DNA of 64,000 nucleotides from Anticarsia gemmatalis (taxonomy: Eukaryota; Arthropoda; Insecta; Lepidoptera; Erebidae), in contig NC_134749.1 of NCBI RefSeq assembly GCF_050436995.1, forward strand, positions 10,806,001 to 10,870,000, given 5' to 3'. A program made the translations under genes and the position numbers. Positions 33,796 to 43,972 of the stretch are shown here, one piece after another. A model generated the notes under the pieces. That model searched no databases, was not told where the DNA came from, and saw only the letters and a program-made list of their open reading frames with translations. Position 1 is the stretch's first letter; each line of letters begins with the position of its first letter.

Positions 33796-36700
33796 ATGAG
33801 TACTAAGTGGGATAAAGATGAAGAAGTGCAAAGATTTAGAGAATATTTAAAAATACCTAGTGTTCATCCTGATATTGATTATGGTAAGTTTGCCATTATT
33901 TTGTTTTAAAAAAGAAAACTCCTAAGCTAAAATTCGGTCTCGTGTCGCGGAGATTTTTACAAACATACAAACAACGGACACAAAGTACAGCCAGACCCAA
34001 AACAACTATTTGGGAATTACACAAATATTCGTTCCTTGTGGGAATCGAAACCACGACCTATCGATGCACAGGTAGTGGCGTGGTGGCTTTGATTAATTGA
34101 TTAGTTCAGAAAACATTTCTCTTATATAAAACTCTTAACTTAACAAAATAAAATAAGAAAGTAGAAGAAATAAATAAAGTTCATCATATATCATAAATAT
34201 TCAACGTGTTGTGTAATGTTTTGTTTTCATAAAACATGAAATGCTGATAAATTGATTAGACAACCTTCAAACAACTACCAAACATCAATTATACATATAT
34301 ATTCTACAGACGGCTGTGTGGAGTTCCTGAAGAAACAAGCAAGAGAACTAGATCTGCCAGTAGCGGTGTACGAGCTGGTGGCCAGGAAGCCGGTGGTGGT
34401 GATCACGTGGGAGGGAGTTCACAAACAACTGCCGTCTATACTGCTCAACTCTCATATGGATGTGGTACCTGTTTACGAGGTGAAACTTTAACCCTGTTTC
34501 CTACTCTTTCGTGAATCCGAAGTATCGCTATAATTTCGATATACGATAACTATCATGACATTCGTGAATAGACTTTTGGTGTCGTACTTTCGCGGTTTAG
34601 AAGATTCGTATTTCATTTAAACAAAGCTTGGAAATTGATAAAATTGTGGTAAGAATCAACCGATTGTGTGCGAAGTTTAGTTTTCATTTAATTATAAGTC
34701 GCCTGGTCTCGTTTTGCTATTATAACTTGACATTTTAACTACACGTCGTACTGCGTGTGGTGGGTCCAAATATATTTACCACCCAAGACAAACATTTTTA
34801 GGATGATCTCTTCTTAATTTGGATTTATATGTAACATTATGAAAGTAGGTAGGTATGCTTATCATTTGTTTGGTTATCATAAACTCCGCTTAGTTTTATA
34901 TCCTAGTGTGTGACTTGCACTGTTGTAGTTCTTAAATAAAGGATATAAATAAATAAAATAAATAAATAAAAAATCATTTATTACCAGTCCAGTATTACAA
35001 AATTATGCTTATATCTACGACAACCCCACTAGGCGCAGCCTGTATCGGGGCTATCAATATTATGAACAATTGCCAGATCGGACTAGTTAACTTAAACTTA
35101 AAATGTACTTATTTATTAATAACACAAAAGGTAAGAGCATTTATGTATTTATGAGGAAGAATGCGTGTATTTGTGTGAGCGTGTGCGTGTGTATACGTGA
35201 GCGTGTGTGAGTCTGTGTGTGTGTGCGTGAGTTTGGGTGTGTGTGTGTGTGTGTCTGTGTGTGTGTGTGTGTGTGAATGACCCAATAATTAGTAAATAGT
35301 TTTAAGCAGCTGTTCAATTTCGTAATAGTCAATTTTACCCAAGTATTTAATAGTTTTTAGTTCAACTTCTCTTATAGAATTTTCCTTAAAGTTACATTTT
35401 TTTTGTAATTTGTTATAAATAAACGGATATAGGTAAGTGTTGAATCTCTTGGCGAAGGAGGTATGGACTGCAGGGACCTGGGCCCTGTAGACTCTTCGAT
35501 TAAGTAAAGCTTGGTAAGTATCAGAGTTTAATATTTTTTTATGTGTGTAGATTATTGCTAGTTTTATATAAAGGCGGCGAATGCTTAGTAATTTTGTTTC
35601 TTTATGAATAAGTTCTGTAGAATACCTGATGGGTTTCTTTAACATGACTTTAAGGACTGATCGTTGCGCTCTTTCAAGACAGATTATATGGGTAGCAGCC
35701 GTACCCCCCCAAATTCTTAAGCAGTATGTGAGAATTGATTGGCAAAGCGCTAGGTAGATTGTCTTAATGAGTTCTACACTAGCTACGTTCCTAATTTCCT
35801 TCATAATATATATTATCTTCCTGGTTCTTGACGATAAGGCTGTAATGTGTTCCTTGAAGGTAAGTTTTTCGTCAAGAAGGATACCAAGATATTTTATTGT
35901 TTCTGTTCTTTGAATCCCTTTACAGCCGCAGAAATTAGGATCGACATTTACTTGATCACGAGAACATGTGTGGACTAAGATGTTAGTTATTGCAGGTGGG
36001 GCCGACGCCGCAGTTTTGTGAAAACATAGGAACTTCGTTTTGCTTGTGTTTAAGGTAAGTAAGTTATCTTCTAGCCATCGCATTACTTTAGCCATACCAT
36101 TCTCAACTCTTTGATTGCAGTCATCCCAAGAATTACCATGAAATAATATAGCAGTGTCATCGGCGTAGCAGATGATGTGAGCATTAAGTAAAGGTAAAGA
36201 AGCAAGTTCATTCAGGTAGATCAAGAATAGAGTAGGGCCAAGGACGCTGCCTTGGGGTACGCCAAACGAGAGTTCACTAGGAGTACTGAGCCAGGAATCT
36301 ATTTTTAGACATTGACGCCTTCCACACAAATAACTTTTGAACCAGTCAAGAGCAATGCCTCTTACACCTATGCCTTCTAGCCTTCTCAATAAGATAGGAA
36401 CCGACACGGTATCAAAGGCTTTTGCTAGGTCTAGGAAAACTCCAGTGCACGCTTTACCGTTGTCTAAATTGTCTACAATATTGTTAATTAGCAAATTAAC
36501 TGCGTCTTCTGTCGACCGTTTTTTTCGAAATCCAAATTGGTTGGGGGATAAAATGTTATTATTTTCAAGGTAATCTATTAAACGTTTATTAACAATCCTT
36601 TCCATAATCTTAGAGAAGACTGGGAGCAAAGATATAGGTCTGAAGTTGTTGGGACTATTGCTTTCTCCACTTTTATAAATTGGTATGACAGTTGCAATTT

Positions 36701-39700
36701 TCCAGTTATTTGGGACCATTCCTGTGGATAAACTAAGATTAATTATTTCAGCAAGGGGATCTACTATGTAAGTACTAATAGCTTTAATCATTTGTACAGA
36801 AATACCATCAGCTCCAGGCGCAGTATTTGATCTCAAGGTATGTATAATATTTTCTACTTCATGTCTGTCAGTCGGTTCGAAAAAGAAAGATGATGATGGA
36901 GAATTATTAGTGTCAACGTTTTGAGCTAGGGTCAACTGTGTGGCATTTAACTTCAATAGTATATCGTTAGCATAGGTTTGGCCTATCGAAGCAAAGAAAT
37001 TGTTACAAACATTGACAGATTCTTGAGGACAACTTTTGATGGTCGTTAGGTCTAAGCTCGGAGAAGATTTATTATTTTTTCTGTTAGTGATTTCGTTAAT
37101 GGTACCCCACAACTCACGAGGCTTGTTTTTGTACTGTGCTAAAAGATTGGTATGATAATCGTCTTTTACTTTACGCAACAAAGAAATATAAAAATTCCGG
37201 TATCTAGAGTATATTATGGCTTTAATGCTACATGAAGGGTTTTTTCTTGATTCTAAATGAAGTTTATCTTTTACACGTGAACACCTCAGAAGACCAGGTG
37301 TCATCCAAGGCTTTATAAGATTTTTTGATCGAGACACTGTGATGCGTTTACAATTATTGTCTAATATACCTTTAATGATGTCCACAAAAGTTTCCGTTTG
37401 TTCTGTTACATTAGAAATATTACTTAAAATTGTCCAATCAACGCTACTTAATTCTTCAGCAATAGAATCATAATTAACACGCACTCTATATTTTGGAGGA
37501 ATAACAGGCCTGGATGTAACCCCAGTTATACCCGTAATTATCAGATCATGATCAGTTAATGATGTAGAACAGACTATAGTTTCTATTTCGATTTCCCCGC
37601 TATAAAAAAACATGGTCGATACATGAGCTCTTTCTTGTAGGTCTATTGACTGCCGGTTTTAATCCTAGTTCTGCCATTGCACAGAGGTAAGAAGAAACGT
37701 TATAAGAATCGGAGTTATTAATGTTAATATTGATATCGCCCATAAATAAAGTGCAGGGTTTAAGATTAAGTGTTGGAATTATATTTTGCAAAGAATTAAT
37801 AAATTTATCTGAATTTTTAAAAGACGGAGATCTGTATACACCAACAATAGAAGCTACATTAGGGATGCATGCAACGATACAGTCAGCTTCTTCAACAGAA
37901 GGTTCGCTTATCATTGGCGACCAAATGTCGCGCACATATATTACAACTCCCCCAGCCCTGTTAAAATGCTTGGTCGTGTGATACGAGTTATAACCCTGAA
38001 TTTGAGGAACTGTAAGAGAATCACTGAGCCAACACTCTGTTAGAACTATAACATCAAATACAATTTTAGATCTACTTAATAACAACAAAAATGAGGTAAA
38101 ATTTTGGTTTATACTGCGAATATTATAAGAGAGAGTTTTTAAAGTATAATTCTTAATAACATTGTAACACTCCTCTATACTATCGATAGAATGGCATTTT
38201 ACAATAAACGCTTTATCTATTTGTTGCATAAGCTCAGAGGTAGCCATAAATATATGTTGTTAATACGTATTTAAATTTAAAAGAGCAATGGAGTTTATAT
38301 GCCATCCTATAAGTGCGCATAATTGAGTCTAAAATAAAGAGAGGAGTATCTATGAAAAGTTTTGGTAGATGAAAGTCTACGAGAGACAAGTAAAAGGCGT
38401 TGGGTAAATGTAAAAAAATTTTGGTTGGGTTTACCTTGTGTAAGAAATAGCTTACTAAGACTTCGTATGTAAATATGGTTGTGTGTAAGAGTGTGTATAA
38501 GTGTGTAAATAAGTATAATAGTGTGTACAACATATGAGTATAAAAATATCTTAGGTTTAAACAAAATGAGATCAAAATGTAAAAGGAATATAAGAAATAC
38601 AATAAAATCATAACAATAAGTCTATGTAGCCGGTTGGCCGACAATCTTATCCAGATCTTCGATGGAGTGAATGCGTAATGCTGGAAATTGACCAGTAGGC
38701 CCGTTCTCATTCTTCTTGACATATATATTACCATTTCGCAACCAACAAAAACGAAACCCATTGGATTGGGCTCTAGCACGAGCTTCACGAAATAACAATC
38801 TCTTCTCTTTGGTAACTCGTTCATTAAAATAAATTTTCGAAATAGCCGTGTTAACAATATTCTCAGAAGTAATGTTCTTCCTATATTTAGCTGCTTGCAA
38901 TATTTCGTCTCTCTTTGCCTTCCTTGTTAATTTGACAACAATTGGGCGGTGTTTAGAGGAGTCACTCCCGGATTTAGGTTTTGGACCCGCTCTAGATACG
39001 GAGTCAATATCAGATTCTCCTAAGTCTACCTTCAGTTTTTGGGACACTGTCAATAGTACATGTGTAAGGTTTTCATTGTTGAGCTCAGGAAGGCCACATA
39101 TCTCAAGCTCATTTCTCAACGATGATTGTTCTAGGGTACTGATAGTTGATTGAAATTGCGATATCGTTAGTTTTAAGCTGTTTATTTCCTGGTCTTTATC
39201 TTGCAGGAGTTTATTACATTTTGCAAAATGTTGTGCAAAAGACGGCGTAAGATTTGTGAGCTCAGTTTTTAGGTCCTGGACCTCCTGTCTCAGCGATGCG
39301 ATCTCATTAGTGCTTTGCCTTAACTCCTTCAACTCTAGCCTAAGTTCTCGGATTTCGGTTACCAGCTCTCCTACAGAGATATCTGATTCCAGCGTTGATA
39401 TTCCCCGCGAACCTCTCACAACATTCACATTATCTCCGATCGACTCGCTGTCATTAGATGCAGGATTGCGGCCGGGAGTTCTAGTGAAACCCTTTTTATT
39501 CGGCGGACATTTAGGACACAGCCAGGATTGTTTGTAAGTATTGCTATATTTTTTCCAGGACTCTCTAGTAATATTAAGGCACTCCAAGTCATAATTACCT
39601 TTGCATTTAGAGCAATTCATAAGACAGTTGTTAGTTATTATCTTACCGCACTCCTTGCAGTTTGCAGTCATCTTGGAATCCAGTACAGTAGGGGGCCGCA

Positions 39701-42700
39701 CTCGTAGTTGTAATCAAACGGTAAGTTTTCGATGATATATTTCGGCGACGCGCGTAGTTTGGTGCACAGGTGGAGCGATGCAGGTGGCGGGCGACGGCGG
39801 GACGCGCGGCGGGCAGCGGGCGGCGGGGTCGCGAACTCGCAACCAAGCAGTGCAGCGGGCGATCCGCGAGTTGAGGTAGGTCAAGGTTCAACCGTGATTT
39901 TTAAAATGTTTTTACACTTTTTTTGCTGTAACTTTTTAGTTTCTTATGCAATTGACGTGGAATTTTGACACTATTTTCTTTACTTATTACACTACTATGT
40001 TGTTATAAAATATATACTAATTGTTCACTTTTACCTACTTTATTTAATTAATTATTGCGGAGCAAAATGACACAGTAACGTCCTACTCGGTACCGAACGA
40101 CGAACGATATCTAAGTATATATAAATACAGCACTAAATCTCCATAAGTATGATTTCCAACATTGCGTAACACGATGTAACTATAATTAGTAGTAATCTTA
40201 AGAGAATGCCTTATCGATGAAAGTCCCTTGTGTTAGTTGAGTAGATACTGTTAATTTTGTTTATTACTCACAATACGGTCAATAAAAGAGTTCGATAACA
40301 TATAACGATAAACGGTGAGAGATATTTATTGCGTTATTATAAAAACAGCGACTTATTTAAACGTGTGAAAAAGTAACAACCAAGAAATTTATATACTTAC
40401 CTGAATGATATAATGTATGCATGCATGCATGCGTGTGTGAATGAAGCAACGGAAGTTTGTAGGGATCGTACCAACTGGCGTTCTCTAGTCTCTGTCTACC
40501 TCTAAGGGAAGAAGGCGTGATTTTATGTATGTATGTATGAAAGCATACATTACATCTATCTATAATATTTTTTTTTAGTTATAGTAATAGGAAATAAAGT
40601 AACTATTGGCGTTATAAATCCCTAACTATCCAATACCTGCTTAAGACCGTTTTCCATGACCTATCCATCCAGTATTTACATGCTAAAACTAGAGTTGTCC
40701 AGCATTTTTTATAGTAACCTTGCCTTGTATGGCCCATTCATGGGCAGCGGTTACCGAATTCGTAAAAGATTAATCTGACATTTTGACGTAATGATAAGTG
40801 AAAATAGTAATCTCGGTGTTATCTTTGACATAACATTGAAAATCTAAAATGCCAAGGTAAAATACATGGCATGGTCACATGAACCCTCCTATCCTACTCT
40901 AGAACACGCTAAGCAAGATTTAAATAAACATTCCCAGATATCACACACACGGTCTGATTTCGAACTGAGCAGAGCTTGTACATCACAAAATATACAATAT
41001 TTTGTACTAAGTTGGATTCGAACTCACCACACGCGGCGCTATGGTTATTGCGGCTATATCACCACGTTAATCACTGCTCCAAACGTGCATAGTTAAAAAT
41101 TTACATAAAAAATTAAATTAAGATGCAAAAATACCTTTTTCAGGAACACTGGACTCACCCTCCCTTTGGAGCAGTGATCTCGGAAGATGGGTTCATCTAC
41201 GCGAGAGGTACCCAAGACATGAAGAGTATGGGCATGATGCATCTGGAAGCTGTCAGGAGACTGAAGACTGCTGGAGTCAGGCTTCAAAGAACCGTGCATA
41301 TCAGTTTTGTTCCTGGTTGGTATTAAACTTGATAAAAACATTAAGATAATATAATCTTGAAATGGCGAAAAAATACCCAGAATGCACATGCAGGAAGATA
41401 GCAAGGCACGGCCTGATTTCAGCATTTCAGATAATGGGTTGTGTATGCTGGAGAAAGCTACAGGCAGTGTACGAGTACCTATACCATCAAGAAAAGAGTT
41501 ATTGCTAGTGGATCTGCGATAAAAAATATTAATTAGTATCAAGCCCCAAAATCAGCAAATTTTCAAGCTCAGATAGATTTTATTTTGTCACCGTTTGATA
41601 CCCTTTTTTGTTCCCAGATGAAGAAATCGGTGGAGTAGATGGTATGGGTGCGTTTGCCGCATCAGAAGAGTTCAAAAAACTCAATGTCGGTTTCGCTTTG
41701 GACGAGAGCGTTCCTAGTCCTAAACCTAAAGAGATAATTGTTTTCTATGGAGAAAAGACATCAAGGCGTAAGTAGTCGTCTTACATAACTTATTTTGATA
41801 AAAGTTTTCCACCCAAAGATTCTTTACTGACCAGCTGAGTTTTCTTAGTATACAGACAGATTATTGCATTTGTGATATTAACTATGTATGTCTGTTATCA
41901 AAAAATTTATTCGCAGAAATCGTTATAACTTGCCGAGGGGAGCCAGGACACGGATCGTTGGTAGCTGCAGGACCAGTGCGCACTGCTGGCGAAAAGGTTA
42001 ACTAAAGAATATCCAAAGGTTAAATAAAGGATATTTAAACTCATAACACGTAATTATATCTAAAGCTTTGAAATAATTTCAGTTACACTACATAATAGAT
42101 AAGTTCATGGCGCTACGTGCTCAAGAGAAAAAGAAGATTGACCAAGGTGCGTGGTTCGGTGACGTCACAAGTATCAATCTTACTCAAGTTGAGGTAATAT
42201 AGAAAGTTATTATTGTTAAAGAAATTATTGTGATTCTCATTATAGTAGTAAGTGATACTTTGATGACGGTGTTCTGTTTCAGGGTGGTGTCCAAATCAAC
42301 GTGTTACCAGAAAGACTGTCAGTATCTTTTGATATTAGAATTGCTGCAGATGCTGATCATGAAGAATTTGAAAATATGGTAGGTTGTGGTAGTACCTATA
42401 CAATATGTCTATCTATCTATTCAGCCTACTTCCCACACCACTGCTAAGATCTTCCCCTAAGTATGCCATTTTTTGCCATTTACGATCCTGCTCTTGTGTC
42501 AGACATACAATATGTACCTTTTAAAAAATCGACCTAATTCCCATGGATATGGGCAGAAAAAGATTAAAATTATAGTTTTCGGGACAATAGATACCTAAAT
42601 CAAAGTAGAGGATACAATTATTATTATAAACCTTTACAAAATACAACTTAACATTATTTTTTCAGATTATAAGATGGTGCAAAGAAGCTGGAGACGGTGT

Positions 42701-43299
42701 GACATTTGAATATGTCGTCAAGAACCCACAAGTTAAGAGCACAATTTTGAACGACAAGTTAGCTTTCTGGAAAGTTATGGACAAAGCTGTTAAAGACATG
42801 TAAGTACTCCGACTAATATTGCCTAAGATCTGGAGAATAATCAGGTCACAACAAAAAAATATTTGCTATTTTTTTCTTGTAAGTAAGAAAAATCCTCATT
42901 TTACGTGCAATTTGTGATAAAACCTATAAGTACCGGACAGTCACGTCAAGTTGATTCGAAACATCTTCCTAATTTCTTAGCACGATTGTACTAGGAAATT
43001 GGATTTCTTTTACGTTACAACGTAATTGCAAAGAACATAACCAAATTCCTAATTTCGAAATATCATGTATCTATCAATATACTTTCCATTCCAGGGGCTT
43101 TATATTAAAGCCAGTGGTATGTCCAGGAGCAACAGACGCTAGATATGTTCGTCAACAAGGCATCCCGGCAATTGGATTCTCCCCACTCTTCGACTCCCCT
43201 CTCCTTCTTCATGCCCATGATGAAAGTTTACATGTCGATGTGTTTAAAAAGGCAGTTGATTTAATGGAAAAAGTCATTGAGGCTGTTGCTAATGTGTAG
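33796..43299 (+). CDS. ACY1: Aminoacylase-1-like N-acyl-amino-acid hydrolase, copy B (complete, 9 exons)
   Basis: Exons: 33796-33883, 34310-34479, 41144-41315, 41618-41767, 41917-41996, 42083-42193, 42283-42378, 42666-42799, 43095-43299. Exons 1-8 have exactly the lengths and phases of copy A; the last is six bases shorter, giving 401 aa. It should be a cytosolic zinc M20 hydrolase of N-acyl amino acids. Catalytic residues are kept: His78/Asp80 (HMDVVP), Asp111 (YARGTQDMK), Glu145/Glu146 (DEEIGG), Glu173 (LDESV), His205 (GEPGHGS), Asn263 (VQINVLP), and the C-terminal LLHAHDESLH. Differences from copy A concentrate in exons 4 and 9, so substrate choice may differ. Intron 2 (6.7 kb) holds an antisense LINE. 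Donors of exons 3 (GTTGGT) and 5 (GTTAAC) are weak. A polyadenylation signal follows 166 bases after the stop. Confidence 0.93.
33932..34092 (-). repeat. tRNA-headed SINE, family A, diverged copy
   Basis: The plus strand has GGTCTCGTGTCGCGGAGATT, ACATACAAACAACGGACACA, and GTGGGAATCGAAACCACGAC. Read on minus this gives a tRNA-type B box followed by the family body, as at 56951-57160. It occupies intron 1 of aminoacylase B. Confidence 0.75.
35160..35277. repeat. TG/CA microsatellite in LINE 3' UTR
   Basis: Imperfect alternating GT runs are interrupted by GC and AC steps, for example GTGTGTGTGTGTGTCTGTG. It lies just beyond the stop of LINE ORF2. The His/Thr-repeat open frame over it is an artefact of the repeat. 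Confidence 0.9.
35289..38247 (-). pseudogene. LINE ORF2: endonuclease-reverse transcriptase, one frameshift
   Basis: The first segment (38247-37600, 215 codons) starts MATSELMQQIDKAF and carries the APE-endonuclease series: SYNIRSIN, LTECWL, GVYRSPS, GDININ and the terminal SSCIDHVF. The second segment (37613-35289) continues in another frame with TSLTDHDLI, then the reverse-transcriptase domain: NNFRPISLLPVFSKIMERI, DLAKAFDTV, LSFGVPQGSVLGPTLF and the catalytic YADD at 36167-36156. It ends with a C-terminal region after LTYCLRIWGG. The two frames meet at a run of seven T on the minus strand (about 37604-37610), where one extra T explains the break. The protein nicks target DNA and primes cDNA synthesis from element RNA. 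Apart from this site no stop interrupts 2.9 kb, so the copy is young. Confidence 0.88.
38622..39671 (-). CDS. LINE ORF1: PHD-like zinc finger, coiled coil and FP-type C-terminal domain
   Basis: An intact frame of about 349 codons. The start is taken at MTANCKECGKI (39671); the frame is open further upstream but the preceding codon near 39701 is GTG. Residues 1-60 form a PHD-like finger with Cys pairs in CKECG, CSKCKG and WLCPKCPP. Residues about 100-185 are a coiled coil rich in Leu and Glu (ELRLELKELRQ; LRQEVQDLKTELTNL). The C-terminal third contains LRNELEICGLPE, VSRAGPKP, RPIVVKLTRKAKRDEIL and IYFNERVTKEKRLLF. This is the pattern of the Baculo_FP-like domain found in ORF1 of several insect LINEs. 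It should bind element RNA and package it with ORF2 protein. The spacer to ORF2 is 374 bases. Confidence 0.85.
   Translation of the reverse strand: MTANCKECGKIITNNCLMNCSKCKGNYDLECLNITRESWKKYSNTYKQSWLCPKCPPNKKGFTRTPGRNPASNDSESIGDNVNVVRGSRGISTLESDISVGELVTEIRELRLELKELRQSTNEIASLRQEVQDLKTELTNLTPSFAQHFAKCNKLLQDKDQEINSLKLTISQFQSTISTLEQSSLRNELEICGLPELNNENLTHVLLTVSQKLKVDLGESDIDSVSRAGPKPKSGSDSSKHRPIVVKLTRKAKRDEILQAAKYRKNITSENIVNTAISKIYFNERVTKEKRLLFREARARAQSNGFRFCWLRNGNIYVKKNENGPTGQFPALRIHSIEDLDKIVGQPAT
39740..39890 (-). promoter_or_regulatory. GC-rich 5' UTR / likely internal promoter of the LINE
   Basis: Dense in CG dinucleotides (for example GGCGGGCGACGGCGGGACGC on the plus strand) and placed directly upstream of ORF1. 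LINEs carry their promoter inside the 5' UTR; the function here is inferred from position. Its presence argues that the copy is not 5'-truncated. Confidence 0.45.
39891..41143. other. Rest of intron 2 of aminoacylase B
   Basis: It contains a (CATG)n run near 40415-40432, a family C repeat (40430-40550) and otherwise AT-rich sequence. It ends in the acceptor CTTTTTCAG at 41143. No exon was found. Confidence 0.6.
40430..40550 (+). repeat. Short interspersed repeat, family C
   Basis: It reads GAATGAAGCAACGGAAGTTT, then GATCGTACCAACTGGCGTTC, then GTCTCTGTCTACCTCTAAGG, and ends GGCGTGATTTTATGTATG with extra ATGT units. Confidence 0.8.
42420..42530 (-). repeat. Fragment of the 'ctgctgggcaaaggc' LINE/SINE family
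   Basis: The plus strand has TACTTCCCACACCACTGCTA and TTACGATCCTGCTCTTGTGT, related to 24425-24545. It lies in intron 7 of aminoacylase B. Weakly conserved. Confidence 0.35.
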
Positions 43300-43464
43300 T
43301 TTTAAGTTGATTAACAGTATTTGTGTTGTTTACGGCCGAAAATTAAACGAAACTTTTTTGTGATGCTTTAAAAAATTGTTTTCGCTACACTATAAGTCAA
43401 AGTGACGAGGAAGCACGAGATTTTAAATTTTAGTATCGTTTAAGTATTTGGTTAGCAGTTTCTA

Positions 43465-43470
43465 AATAAA
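43465..43470 (+). terminator. Polyadenylation signal of aminoacylase B
   Basis: AATAAA in TCTAAATAAATATATTTG, 166 bases after the stop codon. A second possible AATAAA follows near 43536. Confidence 0.6.
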
Positions 43471-43947
43471 TATATTTGTATAAAAAAATACTTAAAATAC
43501 ATTGCGTTGCCTATTAAAACGTGAATTGCAGAATATTAATAAAGATGGGAAATTCAGAGAGTAATTAAAATATTTCTATACAATTCTTATAAATATTTAT
43601 TTGAACACAATATTCATTCTGAATCGTATGTACAATAAGCACTTAAGCACTATCCACGAGAAGCAACAGGTTGAATTATAGTACAATTTATTTGCAAAAA
43701 ATGGTGCAGAAAAGATGACTCCAAACATCTTTAAACTGCTTTGCAAATGGACATCAAGATAAGACGAAGAATATGCAGGTTTATAATTATACAAAGTTTT
43801 TTTTTTCTGCAATCCAATATCTGTAAAGCTTGCATAATTTCATACGATTATTTGCTTTGTAATTGACTTCGCGTACTAAATTGATATAAATCACAGTAGT
43901 ATCATCAGATATTTCCACTGTATTTTCAACGATACTGCAACAACATA

Positions 43948-43953
43948 TTTATT
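43948..43953 (-). terminator. Polyadenylation signal of sugar transporter C
   Basis: AATAAA on the minus strand (TTTATT on plus), starting 20 bases beyond the stop codon at 43973. Such a short 3' UTR is plausible but a more distal signal cannot be excluded. Confidence 0.45.
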
Positions 43954-43972
43954 AATAACTTCTAATACTTGT

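Larger units (their letters stand above)
34937..39890 (-). mobile_element. Near full-length non-LTR retrotransposon (LINE, jockey/CR1-like group) in intron 2 of aminoacylase B
   Basis: It is antisense to the host gene. In element order (right to left): a GC-rich 5' UTR at about 39890-39672, ORF1 (39671-38622), a 374-base spacer, ORF2 with an APE-type endonuclease and reverse transcriptase (38247-35289), a 3' UTR with a long CA/TG microsatellite (35160-35277), and a tail of TTTA units near 34950-34937. The 5' UTR composition, complete ORF1 and almost intact ORF2 suggest a recent insertion. The only obvious lesion is a one-base shift in a run of T in ORF2. Exact ends and target-site duplication could not be fixed. 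Clade assignment (Daphne/CR1-like against jockey) is inference from the PHD plus FP-like ORF1. Confidence 0.88.
43300..43972. other. Convergent 3' spacer between aminoacylase B and sugar transporter C
   Basis: The two genes end tail to tail with 673 bases between stop codons. AATAAA at 43465-43470 (plus) suits aminoacylase B, and AATAAA on minus at 43953-43948 lies 20 bases past the transporter stop. No other coding signal was seen. Confidence 0.6.

Noticed and set aside
34860..34940. Separate plus-strand SINE ending in TAAA units next to the LINE
   Set aside because: The TAAA run is equally explained as the LINE's own minus-strand tail; no independent head could be found.
35141..35332. His/Thr-repeat protein
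   Set aside because: It is the translation of a TG/CA microsatellite in the LINE 3' UTR.
37598..37616. Classical -1 ribosomal frameshift heptamer (T TTT TTA) in LINE ORF2
   Set aside because: The heptamer is in phase, but a -1 shift leads to the wrong frame; the RT frame needs +1 (or -2).
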